Origin: Gordionus sp. m RMFG-2023
Lineage: Eukaryota; Nematomorpha; Gordioida; Chordodea; Parachordodidae
Assembly (NCBI RefSeq): GCF_954871325.1
Contig: NC_088778.1
Coordinates: 23,979,120 to 24,043,119, forward strand
Length of the DNA: 64,000 bases
Direction: 5' to 3'
Shown piece after piece: positions 22,401 to 59,600 of this stretch; position 1 is the stretch's first letter, and every line of letters starts with the position of its first letter. The notes beneath the pieces are model-generated. The model made no database searches. It had not been told where the DNA came from and saw nothing but the letters and a program-made list of their open reading frames with translations. The position numbers and the translations under genes are program-made.

Positions 22401-24969
22401 CCCCTATATATCAGTAACATTTTATAGTTCTCAGGCAAGCGAAATGGCAAAAATTTAGTCAACACAAACTTATAACATCAGGAATATTGTGGAAGTGGCA
22501 AAATTTTATTTCATTCAGTTTGTAGCTGATCTTATAACGTTAACCAACAATTGGATGGCCTTGTTTTTTCAAAAAAAATATAATTAAGAGAATTTAGAAC
22601 CTTATATTTAGATTTTTTAAATAACTAATATTCTCATAACAAAAAATAAATTTCCCATAAGCTTTGGTCGAAATGGCAAACCTTATCCATATAACAATGA
22701 TTATATCGAAGACGTGGTTCCGAGGATCAATGCTAGGTCACAACCGAAATTGATAGGTGGAAGGGTATCAGTCTACAGAGAACCTGTTAGTTAGACTTTC
22801 ATATTATCTTGTAGTATTTCTATTTTTTTAAAATCGTCGCATAATATAGACCATTTATAAATAAGACGATTTTTTTAAAACAATTTCCAGATACCCTTTT
22901 AACTCCCAACACTATACTATAACTTGCCTAAGCAATTTTTTTGCAAATATAATAAAAGAATCATAACAAACGCCACATAATTGTTAATAAAAAAAATATT
23001 TTGATTTTTTTTTCCCGCTTTGAAAAAAAAACGTCTCGCTTGATTAACAATAATCGCAGTCTGTATTTTTTAAATAAAATTTCTATTTCATTTTTAATAA
23101 GATTTCCTTTATATTAAGTGCTTATCAATCAGGCGAAAGCAAGCAAATAATAGGTAAAATTTATTATCTATGACAACATAATTTATTTCATTGCATCGCG
23201 CAGTCATTATAAATATTACATATTGTTTGCTTACTTTTGAAAAAAAAAATACCTAGCGATTTGTGCGTTTATTTTAAACGAGTTATAGCTTATATACTCT
23301 TTATTAACATTTAAAGATGCAACTATTCAAAAGTGAACATATTGATCTCCAATTTTTACCTCATCATGAACTGATCTTGTAAAATATTATAACTAGAGCA
23401 CTGCATCGGACCAAAAAATTCAAGTTCAGCGAAATTTCCTTTTTTCACAAAGGTTTTATTCGATCTAAAATTTTATTTTTAGTTATAGAATCAATCCTGG
23501 AAAAAAAAATAAAAGACTGTTGAAAGAATAAACCTTTTTTTTCAGCGGAGAAATTAAAAGGAAGACAGGAGGAAAAAATCGTTATTGAAAGGAATATTTT
23601 TTTTCTTCATTTTGTTAATCCTAAAACCAGTTGACGTCTTTAAAACGCGTCCTATCCTTCAATATGGCTCGGCTTTGGGCCATAAATTATCTTATCTACC
23701 ATGTCCTTGCATTGTGAAATCCATTAGTAGTGTTGATTGACTCATAACTTCAGGATCGAGAACTAGTGGAGCTAGTCCTTAGCACATATCCATGCCATTA
23801 ATTTTAAATAAGGCATAAGAAAAACCAAATAATTTAAAATTTTACCAAATCGGATCTGTCTTTTCAAGTTCGATCGTGCAGCGCTTTAGTTCCAGCACGT
23901 TTTTATTTTGATCATATTCTTTTTACAATGCTTTCATATGCTAATCTTTATCATGATTAAATTAACCATTCATTCATTCTCGTCCTATCTCAAATAAATG
24001 ATACTCTTTTTTTAAAAAAAAGTTTAGCTGCTCAAAAAAATTGTTTTTTAACATAAAAAAAAGGATAACATTACAAAGGAGTGCAACATTATTGCGACCG
24101 ATATCAAATTCAAGAAACGGGTTATGTAAGAATTTTTTTTAACAGAATAATCAAAATTTTTTCATTTATATGTACTAGTGGAAGTATGTTGGCCATATTA
24201 GCTGGTTGTTTATACGGTATAAATTTTGTGCCCGTTATATATATACAAGACAATTACCCGCACGCTTCAAAAAGAGGTTTACTAATTAATTTATTTTTTA
24301 AAAATGTATTAAGATCCGAGAATACCTCCTTCGCTTTTGTAGAATTTGGTCTAAAAATGGTTAAGTTTTATATTCATAATGGATAATTTATAATTCGATC
24401 CTTAATACTATATGGTTTATTATTTTTACGAAAGGTCTGCCTTACATATTCTCCCATTTTTCCGGCATATATTTTTGTGCCACGCTATACTTTATCGCTT
24501 ATGCCTGCTTCTCTAAAATCGTTCATCGCAAACAACCTTGGATCAATTCTGCCCTCATAATCCCTACTTTTGTATCTGGGCTCCTGTGGGCAGTCGCGAC
24601 TTGCGCCTGGTTTGTAGCCAACGAAATACTCAGTCAAACCATTTCGTTCCCTATCATAGCTAGCTTACCGCCGATCATAGCCGGGTTCTGGGCCCTGTTT
24701 GTGTTTAAGGAGATCAAGGTAAAAAAAAGACATTTGGATATTTAATTTGGTAGATTTTTTGGAGTAAGGGTTAGTATTACTTCTAATAATTAGTGAGTTA
24801 ATAAAGTTTCGGTTTAAAAGATTATATTTGGGGATTTTTAAATTAGATATTTTACTAGCCAAAAATTTATATGAAACAAAATTTTAAGGGTCGCAAGAAT
24901 ATCATTTTACTCCTTATCGCGTTTTCGCTTTCCCTCACTGGGGCTATTCTCTCAGGTTTTTCCTTCTAA
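16492..24969 (+). CDS. TMEM144: Transmembrane protein 144 (TMEM144), 10 exons
   Basis: The exons are 16492-16606, 16676-16798, 17043-17142, 18181-18261, 21830-22186, 22662-22785, 24079-24125, 24179-24276, 24435-24718 and 24889-24969. All borders are GT-AG, every phase matches, and the total is 470 codons with the stop. An in-frame TAA stands directly before the ATG. Family hallmarks are ILFGSNLAVVKKYETGNG (~18-36), YPLGMVGGIFWATG (~64-79), IGLGLGVCIWATFN, GLFGIHP, then LAGCLYGINFVPVIYIQD (~320-338), FSHFSGIYFCATLYFIAY and SFPIIASLPPIIAGFWALF, ending LTGAILSGFSF. The family has ten membrane helices and resembles sugar/nucleotide-sugar carriers; its substrate is unsettled. Exons 5-7 encode a hydrophilic Asn/Asp/Ser-rich loop (~145-312), making the protein about 125 residues longer than human TMEM144 (345). 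The exon 6-7 borders are the least certain. It converges on the kinesin gene. Confidence 0.93.
20536..21275 (+). mobile_element. Tc1/mariner-type transposase relic in TMEM144 intron 4
   Basis: Plus-strand blocks occur in Tc1 order: ASPREDSKKISLKMSLQ (helix-turn-helix linker, ~20540), KYINWTKEQWKNSIFNDGSK (catalytic region around the second Asp, ~20760-20820, read across a frame shift), QNGAPCHATKSTKIFL (~21050-21100) and IAAVIKAK (~21225-21250), the usual C-terminus. Several stops and shifts make it non-functional. The terminal inverted repeats were not located, so its true borders are unknown. Confidence 0.7.
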
Positions 24970-26210
24970 TCTATATTCTAGTTTGGTAACGAACCTTGTC
25001 ACAATCTACTGAATTCCGATCATCTTAAAATCCAATTATGTTTTATATATATTTTTATTTTTTCAAAAAAACAAACAAAAGTCCAATTATTTTGAAAAAA
25101 ATGCATCAATTTTACACTAATTTATTTATAGACCAAATTCAATTTCAAATTATTTTATATATATATTAGACACCAAATGATATTAAAAAAAATTATTCTA
25201 GTTAATTGTAAAAAATTTTTTATTTGACTAGATTTAAATATTCCCACCCATCTTTTTTTTACCAAAGATATTTAAAAATATATCTTTAAAACATATTTAT
25301 TCTCTTTTAATTTTTAGAAAAACTGTATTGAATTTTTTTTTGCAATGTTTTATATTAGCAAAAAAACGAAATCATGAATATAAAAAAAGATGCTGAATAA
25401 ATTATAAATTATGATGGTTTGTTAAAAATTTATTGAGGTTACTTAAACAACTATAAGATCGATTAAATCATATTAATATTTAAGGAAATTATTATTTTCA
25501 TATACAAAATATATAAATATCAAAGAAATTACTATTTCATATTCACAAAAGTTATACGATTTTCTAATTAATCACATTTTTAAAAAGGTTTAAAACGTTC
25601 TATGAGCTCTACAACATTCATAATAAATATTTTCTTTAAAAAGTCTATTATAAAATAAAACATATAAATGTTAATTTAAGTATTTAAATTTGGTGTAAAT
25701 TATGAATAAAATATAAATATAATATGCGCTATTTAAAAAAAAAAATTTATGCTATTATTTTAAGTTAAAATAGGTTAGTTTGTAAGAGTATTATATGAAA
25801 GTTTTATTATTAAATATTAATAAAAGCACAAGGAAAGTGACACATAAAAATATATTATTTGTGATTGATTGATTTATAACCAAAAATTTTGGCCAAGCCT
25901 TATAAGCTGTAGATTTAAATAATACTAAACATTTTCGACTATTTCAATTTCCATATCAAGGTATCAATAAAAAAAGGAATGGACAAAAATTTATTTCATT
26001 TTTGAGTAAGGTAAATTTTGCCATTTCATGATGTTTAAGCTCATTTTTTCTTCTTCTAAAAGGTGTTGGTTGTATAACTCAATTTTTTCTATAAATTTTG
26101 TTTTAATAAAAAAAATATTATTTTGCACATTTATTGAATAATTTATCTCTAAATAAAAAAATCTATCATTATTTTATTAATAAAAATAGGATAAGTTAAA
26201 CAATTTAAAA
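24970..26210. other. Intergenic spacer between convergent TMEM144 and kinesin-13
   Basis: This is very AT-rich DNA holding both 3' flanks. The minus strand has a polyadenylation signal for the kinesin. No further exon, RNA gene or clear repeat is seen. Confidence 0.5.
26173..26178 (-). terminator. AATAAA polyadenylation signal of the kinesin gene
   Basis: TTTATT on the plus strand reads AATAAA on the minus strand, about 33 bases past the kinesin stop codon (26213-26211). That is a usual distance, though the word is common in such AT-rich DNA. Confidence 0.45.
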
Positions 26211-50626
<24,416 letters not shown>

Positions 50627-50742
50627 TCTTTTTAAAATTGATAAAAGCCCATTCTTAAATTTTTATTTCTTTTTATTTCTATAAAATCATCTTAGATACT
50701 TTAAAATTTTCGGATTCAACTCAGGTAAAAATATTTGCTTAC

Positions 50743-50774
50743 CAACCAACTTTATAGAGTTTTTATATTTCTTT
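50743..50774 (-). other. Possible 5' UTR exon of the kinesin gene
   Basis: On the minus strand an AG (CCCTAG) precedes 32 bases that end in a strong donor, GTAAGCAAAT. The next AG downstream that matters lies directly in front of the kinesin ATG (AAAAAG/AATGGAAGCG), so a non-coding exon splicing to the first coding exon is plausible. There is no expression evidence. Confidence 0.35.
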
Positions 50775-52947
50775 CTAGGGTGTATTTAAATGGTGGGGAT
50801 ATAGATTAAAGCTTCGCCCAAAAAACGGGTTTTTTTGAAAAAAAAATTAAAATAATTTATCTTAAAAAGAAAGCAATTGGTAATTTTTTTTATTTAACTA
50901 TAGAATCGCGTTTAACTTATTTCAGTTTGAAATACTCTTCAAAATATAAATATTCAAAAAAATTTTTGAGAATGCTCAAGCAAGATTTTTGATCAAATTA
51001 CCTAAAATTCCAAATGTTTTTTTCTGAAAATTACAAAAAAAACTTTCATTTTATGAATCTTTCAGTTTTTCTTTAAAAAAATTCTAAATTATATATATTT
51101 TTAATTTAAAAAAAATAAAGTCGGGCTCAAACATAACCTAAATATTTGGGTAGGACTTGAGACCAAAAAATAAAATTCAATCGGGCTCGGGCCGAAATAA
51201 ATTAAATTTTTCAGGGTTCTAAAAGAAGAAAAAAATAACCTTCATTACTAATTATTTCTTGTTGAAAATTAATTTCCCAAATAATTATGGAATGATATAT
51301 ATTTAATTAAAATAGTTATATTTATAATACATGTACCTTATATTCCCCCACCTACATTATTAGATCAGACATAGAGGTTAATGTCATAACGATGTGACAG
51401 TAATTTAAATCATAATTTATTAACATGTTTTTTTGAAAAAAAAGGAAGGAAAAAAAAATTTAAATGACATGAACAAACAAAATCATTGAGGCAACATACA
51501 TAAAAAATTAATAAAATAAAATAAATGATCCCCCTTTTGTCGTGATCGACAAATATTATATGGGTTAAACTTGTCTAATTTGGGTACTGCTCGGCATCCT
51601 TGATAATATAAGTATGTGCAGTTAAAAATTTGTTAAGCATAGAAATGCGGTTTCAACGTTTTTTAACTATTAAAAATGGAGCCTTTACTTACCAAACTAC
51701 ATCGGTATCCGAAGGAATTTTTTTAATTTAATTAGTTAAAAACAGGTATCCCACATCTTTTTTTTCTATTAAGGGTCAAAAAATCTAGCAATAACTAATA
51801 GAATGTAGCGTAGCTTGCTACCAAAAATATTTGTTCAAATTAGGCAGTTTTCCCAATCATCAAAAGCCAAAAATGAGCAAAACATTCAATGATATGTCAG
51901 GTCTATCACATTGACTGGTAGACACTTCCACAAATTTTTTTTAAATAGTTGCCAGGTCTATCACATTGACTGGTAGACACTACTACCACAATTTTTTTTT
52001 GAAAAAGTCGAAATATATCACACTTAACTCAACTACCATATTTTTTTAAATTTCCAAAATGTACCATAAAAATCCCAATATTCCAAAAAATATTCAAAAA
52101 TCAGGTTTTTGATATAAAAATATCACGTATAAATGCCCAAAAAAGAAAATTTTAAAATAAATAAAATCAATTCCCTCCTATCGGATCCCCCTTATTCTTA
52201 AATTTAATGTTTTATCTGATAATGAATAAAGTTACGAGACTTTAAATAATTTGTATAAATTTCAATGATTAAACTATCATGATCATCATTTTCTAAAAAA
52301 AAACCCTAAATTTTATAAATATTTGAAAATTTAGTCTAAGAATTGGTTTCCTTTTTAAGCCGGTGGAGGCCGGGAAAAAGAGGGTTGGAGGGGGAGGGGC
52401 GAAGTTTTCGAAAAATATTTTTTAGCGCGGGCATCAACATCTAACCCACCCACACACGAAAATCTACCCTAATCGAATAATTTACCTGGCAACCCTGTTG
52501 ATAAGTAATTTAATATATGAAGATAATGAAGCCTGATTAAAGTATGTTCTTATAAATTTTCTCGTTATTCTTCTTAAAATTTAATAAAAGATTTTTAAAA
52601 ATCAAAATAAATGGGAAGAGGAAGAAAAAATGTCAATGATTTTGCTTCAAATTTATTTTGTAAGATTATAAATAAAAGGCATTCATCTCTTAAACAGGCA
52701 AACTATTCAGTTTAAAAATGACTTTGTATGCCAAAACAAGATTCACCTTTTTTTGAAAGGGAAGAAAAATGGGAAGGCTGTGGCAACTTCTATTATTTTA
52801 ACTTGATCAAAAGAAGGGTGGATAATTTTATTTTTTATTGCAATTTTATATCAATATTGGAATCATAGAAAAAATAGTTCAAGCTTTATGATAACCATTT
52901 TAAAAATTGGAATAGAAAATCCATGTTTTATATATGAATATTTTATT
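50775..52947. other. Mostly intergenic AT-rich DNA
   Basis: No gene is identified. A small minus-strand pair, 51693-51731 (IKKIPSDTDVVW, with a strong GTAAGTAA donor) and 51571-51598, joins in phase but is too short to name and could be untranslated kinesin leader. Near 51890-51975 a ~60-base word containing CACATTGACTGGTAGACACT is directly repeated. A G-rich patch lies at 52360-52400. Confidence 0.35.
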
Positions 52948-53086
52948 CAGGTGAGACCTAAAGGAAACTTGGCTCGAAAGGACCAAAAAAAGATTTTTTT
53001 AAAAATAATCTAAGCTGGGCTAAATCCTTGGCAGGGTTTAAAAATAAAAATTTTCCAAATCCGGGCCGAGCCTAATCACCTCTGCA
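52948..53086. repeat. Short GC-ended MITE-like repeat
   Basis: The left end CAGGTGAGACCTAAAGG and right end, reverse-complemented, CAGAGGTGATTAGGCTCGG resemble each other, with GGGCT/AGCCC words inside. No coding capacity is seen. Confidence 0.35.
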
Positions 53087-53304
53087 GGTCAATGATTTGG
53101 ATATTTGTGGTTTATTATTTTTCCTTAAGGCCCTTAATCAAAATTGAATTAATATAAAGCAATTGTAGTGGTGTGAGCGATAGTAACGAATCAGCTGTGA
53201 TATCGCTTAGAAATACTGATCGCGTCCATGTCAAAGACATTTCTTGCATAAAATTAAATTTCTAAAAATAGGATCAATATGGTTCATATCTTATAGGTAT
53301 TTAA

Positions 53305-53660
53305 TAGGGTTGTGGTGATATTAAATATCGGATCGGCACCGATATTTAGCGTTTTCCAAAACCGAATCGGGCCGATAATTGTAAAAACCCGATCTGATCT
53401 TTTTACATTTCTTTTTTATGTTATTTAATGTTATGTATATTTATTTTACATTATTATAATATTTTTTTTAATTATAGTCTTAATTGTAGAAATAAATTAA
53501 ATTAAATGCATAATTCGATTTTTTGCATAAAAAATATTGATTTCTTAATTACATTTGGTTCAAAGGGGTGTGATGAAAAATCAGATCGAATCGGATTTGA
53601 ACTAATATCGAAAAATATAGGATAGGCTCGGTGAAAAATATGTAGATCGGCACAGCCCTA
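53305..53660. mobile_element. hAT-type MITE related to the remnant at 29253
   Basis: The ends TAGGGTTGTGGTGATATT and, reverse-complemented, TAGGGCTGTGCCGATC match the termini of the 29253-29987 element. So do the inner words AAATATCGGATCGG and CATAATTCGATTTTTTGC. It keeps both ends but not the transposase part, so it is an internally deleted, non-autonomous copy. Confidence 0.7.
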
Positions 53661-56600
53661 ACTTAATACCTAAAAAAATGAATTAACTTAGCAAAATTAA
53701 GAATAAGAATTTAAAACTAAATAAAATTCAAAATATAAATAGTAAAAAAAAAAATTTTAATGTTAAATTAAATTAAGTTTAAAATATATATATATTAAAT
53801 TAAATAAAGTTTAAAAAATATATATATTAGATTAAAGAAATTTTAGGCTAATCAAAAAATGGGGTTTTTAAACGGTTAAAGTAAGGCTTTTATTTTTTGA
53901 ATGTTACAAGATTTTGATTTAGAAAATGAAATTTAGGTCATTATATCATCTTTTTTCTTCTTTTTTTGGAATAAATTTGCGTATTATTTTCGTAAATATA
54001 AATTATTTATTAAATAGTATCTATATATAATCCCTTAATTGGGTTAATTATAATCGCGAATTACGAACAAGGGATACATTTTTTTAGTGGGGTAATAAAT
54101 TTAGTATATTACCCGCATCCCAAATTAGTCAGATCGTCTCATGGCAATTTATATATTTTTAAATAAAGATGTAAATTTGTAGACTTCGTTCGAATAAATT
54201 ATAAAATATATGTAATATATTATTTTCCTTTTCTTAATTTAAAATTTTATTTTAGTATAAATTTGTTTTTAAAAAAATGTTAATAAGTGTGTATTTCTAG
54301 AAGTTGCTTGAATAAAATATTATTTCAAATATACCCCCCCCCTCTCAAAAAAAAATACATATATAGAAACCGGTTTTAGGATCGGGTATAGAGGGGCCGT
54401 TGGATTTCAAGATTTGATATAGATTAATAATCTTATATGTATAATATGTTATCAAATTATGATTGATATAATATAATAGTCTTATTTAAATCCTAGGTCT
54501 TAATTTTAATATCTAATGATTTTTTTAGGAGCAAAAAAATGACTGGCGCGCCCACATGATATCCGGCAATGCAAAGAATGCCATTTCGATCGAATAAACT
54601 TCGTGATTAGGTATAATATTTTTATAGTAGCAATAATTTGTCAATATAATTTATTAAGGAATAACAACCAATTAGATTCAATAAACTTTAAGTAAAATTT
54701 GTTAAAAATCGATTGAATAATATTTTTTTTTAAAAATGCGAAGATAAAAGAAAATAATTATACTGTATTATTAATAACCTTGAATTATTCGATTTAATTC
54801 CATGGGCATTATTATATAACTATATTTTTTTAACTTGATCACGCGAAATCATTTAAAAATTGATTTTAAAAAATAACACTCGGTATATTAGGGAATAATA
54901 TTCTTTGTTCTTTCTTCCTTTCACATTAATACTATTTTTTATTATTTTTACCAGACTAGTAGTAAAATAATTTTGTGCAAGTTGTTTTGACACGGTGGAC
55001 CGTAATAATCTCTTTTTATGAAGGAAAACGACATAAATTTGCCAAATTAGCACCTTTAGAAGAAAAAAAAAATTAAAACTAAAACCTAGCCTGTAAAGGT
55101 ATTTTACATTATATAATTTATCTGTCCAGGCCGGAAAATCTTGCTCGGCTCGAGGGGCCCAGCATTTATTACAAATACGACATAAATTAGCAAAAGCGTA
55201 TCCAGGAAATGAAGGAGGGAGGGGTATTGGAGTTTGGAGATGTTCTAGTCTATTTAGTGCTCATTTTTTTTAGTTCTATCCGGGTTGGGCTAAAAAAATT
55301 TATTTAAAAAAATATTATTTTCTCTTATTTTATCAAAATTAATTCGAATTTCATAAACATTAGGATAAAGTAATTAGTGTTTTTTTAAATATTTTATTTA
55401 ACTTTATAAAAATGCGTTGGGTTTTACATAAAGAATCGGTGCGGACCTGGCCCAAAAATTGAATTTGCAGGGCTCTGGCAAGAGTATCCATTTTTAATTG
55501 CTAAAAATGATATTTCAGAAATTTTTCAATTTTTCTGGGGAGAAGGTCCACTCGCCCCCCCCCCACACACATGCAAGTTAGAATATTTAACAGGTAAAAA
55601 AAATGACTCTGAGATTTATAAAATAGCCATTTATCGAGTCTAAAATTTTGATTATAGAGACTCGGTTTGAGCCCTTAATAAGAATGTATCATAGTTTCAT
55701 CATAAAATCGCGATATTATTCATTTAAAATGATTTAATTTTAAAGATAGGTTCAATATATATTTCATGGCAAAAGAGGCAAACACCATTTAAAGCATTAG
55801 CACGTGTTTTTTATATTTTTTTTAAAAAAAGAAAGAAGCATTTTCGGCCAAATATTTCAATTCCAATAAAAAATTAGGATGTCGGAGACGAAATTTGAAC
55901 TCGCTAGCTTTTATATTACCGGAGATATTGAGGAGTTAAATGTCCAAAGAAATACAATTTTTACCTTTTTCGAATATTGAATAATTAGTTATTAATTAAA
56001 AACTAGATCGATTTGAATATAAAATTTGGCATATATTACTAATTCTATAGTCTGGTAAGCTAATTTGACATCAAAAACTAGCATTATATAATGATTAGGA
56101 TTTCTTCAATTTTTTTTTCATAATTTCCTTCAATACTTTAAGCAAAAACATATTTTTACATTTGAAAAAAAAAATTAAAGATGGCCTCAAAATGTTATAA
56201 AACAAAATTTAAAAAAAGCTTTACTGAATTTATAATATAACTCCCTCTTAAATTTTTTAGACATATTATTCGTGTTAATTTTCGTTTGCCATGCAAATTA
56301 TTGAATGAAACATTATATAATCAGGTAATAAGAATAGGAATTTTTTTGCAGATTGGAAGTTCTTATCATTGTAAAAATTTGGCTTTTAACTTTCTACTGG
56401 ATATAAGATGACCATGTACAGTAAAATAATCTTTTCTTTTTTTACCTTTTATTTAAATTAAATAGTTTTTTCCATAAAATATATTATTTTTTCAACTTTA
56501 TAACATTTTTGAGACCATTTTTATATTTAAAAACCTAATTTTAGCGAAAAGGCATTCCAGGGCTCATAAAATAATTTAAAGTCAAAAAATAACTCATAGC

Positions 56601-59600
56601 TGGTCATATTTATTTATTAATTGATAAATAATTGAATCCAAATCTATAAAAGATATAAATGACGTTTTTTGCATCTTTGATCATTAATATCTTGGATATA
56701 TAAATGCTAGCATGTTCAAATTTCGTTTCTGATGTAGTTATTAAATATATAACTTTTGTAAAAATTTTTAAAAATAAAAGGGATGACCAATAGTAGAGTT
56801 GAAATATGGAATGACCCTGAAGTAGCTTTTTCACTATTTGACTGTATTCACATTGTTCGCAAATGACCTATCTTTGGGAGAACTTTTTATCAACTTAATC
56901 CACATACTTTAATTCATCATTGTCATCTACCCATAATTATGCTTAATTTTTAGGTTATCATTTATCACAAATAAATTTATTAAAAGAAGGAATTATCATT
57001 TTATTTTATTAGTTTATAACTATATTAGAGTTTGGTATGAGATATCAAATAAAATTTGTGATAACATTAGAAATAGTAAAATAAAATTAATAAAAAAAAC
57101 AAATATTCCACTAATTCATAAAAATTAATAATTAAATATAATAAAATTTAGTAAAAGTTTTTAAAGATATTTATAAAATAATTATTGAAAAATTTAATTT
57201 AAATATTCAAATACAAAAAATAACTATATTCATTTCACAATTCAAATAATTCTAAGTTAATAAAATGTGTGATTTATTTTTGAATATGCCTACTTCCTGG
57301 TCACATAGGCAATTCTCACTCATAGGGAAAAAAATTCAAATTTAAAAATTTCAATGCTTAAATCTGGCTTTATTTTAATGATTACATTAATATAACTTTC
57401 CAGTTATTTGAACTTAATCTAGTTAAGATATTCAAATTATCATAAGCATAATATTAAAAATTGTTAGGTGATATAATCAATTTGAAACAAATATTTGGTA
57501 TTATTTATAGCAAACTTTTCAGCTAAATAGCCAATAACACAGCATACTAAATGTTAATAAACAAAGGTTTTTTGAAATCCTATAGTTAGGGCTCTGCCGA
57601 TATCAAGATCTGATCAGGGATCAGGGACAATAAATTATTATTCAAAAACATTAGAACATTATACATAAAAATTTGATATAATTTTCTTGCTATATTATCT
57701 GCAACAAGAAAAGAATTTTAAAATATATTACAAGTCACATTCAGCTAGTGTGTTAAAGAACAAATTTAACTGATTTTTAGAAACTCTAGATTTTAGCCCT
57801 TGGATAATTTTCCCAAGGGTGGCAGAAATGACATCTATTTATGAAATTTCAAGGAATGGATAATAATATTTTGTTTAAATTTGATATAGCCATTATTTAA
57901 AATCAACTTAAGCTGTTCAATATAATTATTCTCACCATAAACATTGCCCATATTTTAACTGAGATAGAAAATATTATTTTTTTATGACATTGGTACAAAG
58001 ATAGGGTAAATAAAAATCAGTCTAATTTATTTTAACAAAAGAAAAACATTTATATGGACATGAACATGAAATGTATTATTTAAAAATACAATAAAATAAT
58101 AAGATTTTAATTTGTATGCACTATTATCCAAAAAAATATATGCCCCTCCCTCCCACTTGAAAAAAATTTATAGATAAAATACAGGTTATAAAACTGAATA
58201 AGTTCATTGTTATATGAAAGCTAAATTAAATTATTTACTACAAATTACTCCAAGTTTATTAAATCTCCATTTAAAAGATACTAACATAAAAATAATCAAT
58301 GCTTATAGAGATATATAGCTTAATATAACATCAATTTAGATACATACTTCTTTTGATATAATTATCAACAAATTTTATGATGAAACTAATTTTATATTAG
58401 AACCAATAATAAATATTACAATACTATCTACAAATATTACTTAACTATACCTTTTTATATGTCAGTATTGTGATTATATTGTAACTAGACATTATTGAAA
58501 AATAATGAAAAGTGATGTAAAGTTAAAAATTTTGTAATCAGAAAAAATCTATTATATGCTACCAACAATTATAGTTTAAAAAGTATAATGTAAAAATTAT
58601 GATTTATAAACCATGCCTCTAATATTATAAATTAAGTATAAAACATTAAATCATAAAAAAACTATATAATATATAAACCATTTGTTCTTTGGATATCTAC
58701 ACTTTTTCCAACGGTTAGCTTATTCATAAATAATTTAACCTATAATCGATTAGTTAAATTGAAGAAAGAATTCACTCTATCGATTAGCTAAATTGAAATA
58801 AATTCAAAACAACGGATAGATGATCGTTTCCCGAAAATAGTGAAAAGAATAAGTCAAATTTTTCCGCATCGTCCCGCCTTTACTATTGTTAAGTTATAAT
58901 TAGATATTTTGTCGGTTAACTATTCGCTAAATTAAGCTTTAAGCTTAGAATTTATATGCTAAAATATCTTAAGCTTATTGATCAATTTATAAACTTTTAT
59001 AAAATGTATATTAAGATTTTTTGGAAATAATTAGGGTTCCTTCAAATATTTTTTTAAGCAATAAATATGCCTGGCAATAACTGTATCTCTTAAGATAAAA
59101 AAAAAGATCCAAATAAAATATGAATTATATTTTTATAATTTTAAAGGAGTAGATCATACCTAAAATTTTATGAACAAACTATTGTATTAAATTATAAATA
59201 ATTTTATCTAGTTCATGATTTTGTTATTCAGTCAATCAGGCCCACTGTATCTTTTATGAATGATGAAATTGTTGTGCATTTAATTTGATAAAATTGTTTT
59301 GCATTTAATATTTAAAATTATTTTGTTTAATATCTTTTGGAAATTTAAAACTACCAGAAATTAGATTGCAATATCTTATATTGCTGATAATTCAGAAGGT
59401 AGTTCTTTAAAAATAGTGTAATTATTTTCCCTTTTTAAAAAGTTAAAAACAGGACTGTGAACCCTCCTTCTAAAAAAAGGGACGTTCCAGTTAGGTAAAA
59501 TATTTCATAACTAAGTTCTGGTCCAGGGTTCGCCTTCCAGAAAATCAAAGGCTTATAAAATTTAAGAAATAACAAAATTCAGCTTTTATAATTTATTTTG

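Noticed and set aside
24126-24145. A 20-base intron in TMEM144
   Set aside because: GTAAGA...AACAG would join in phase, but the next AG at 24177-24178 gives a 53-base intron and a protein (KKRVIGSMLAILAG) that aligns better with TMEM144.
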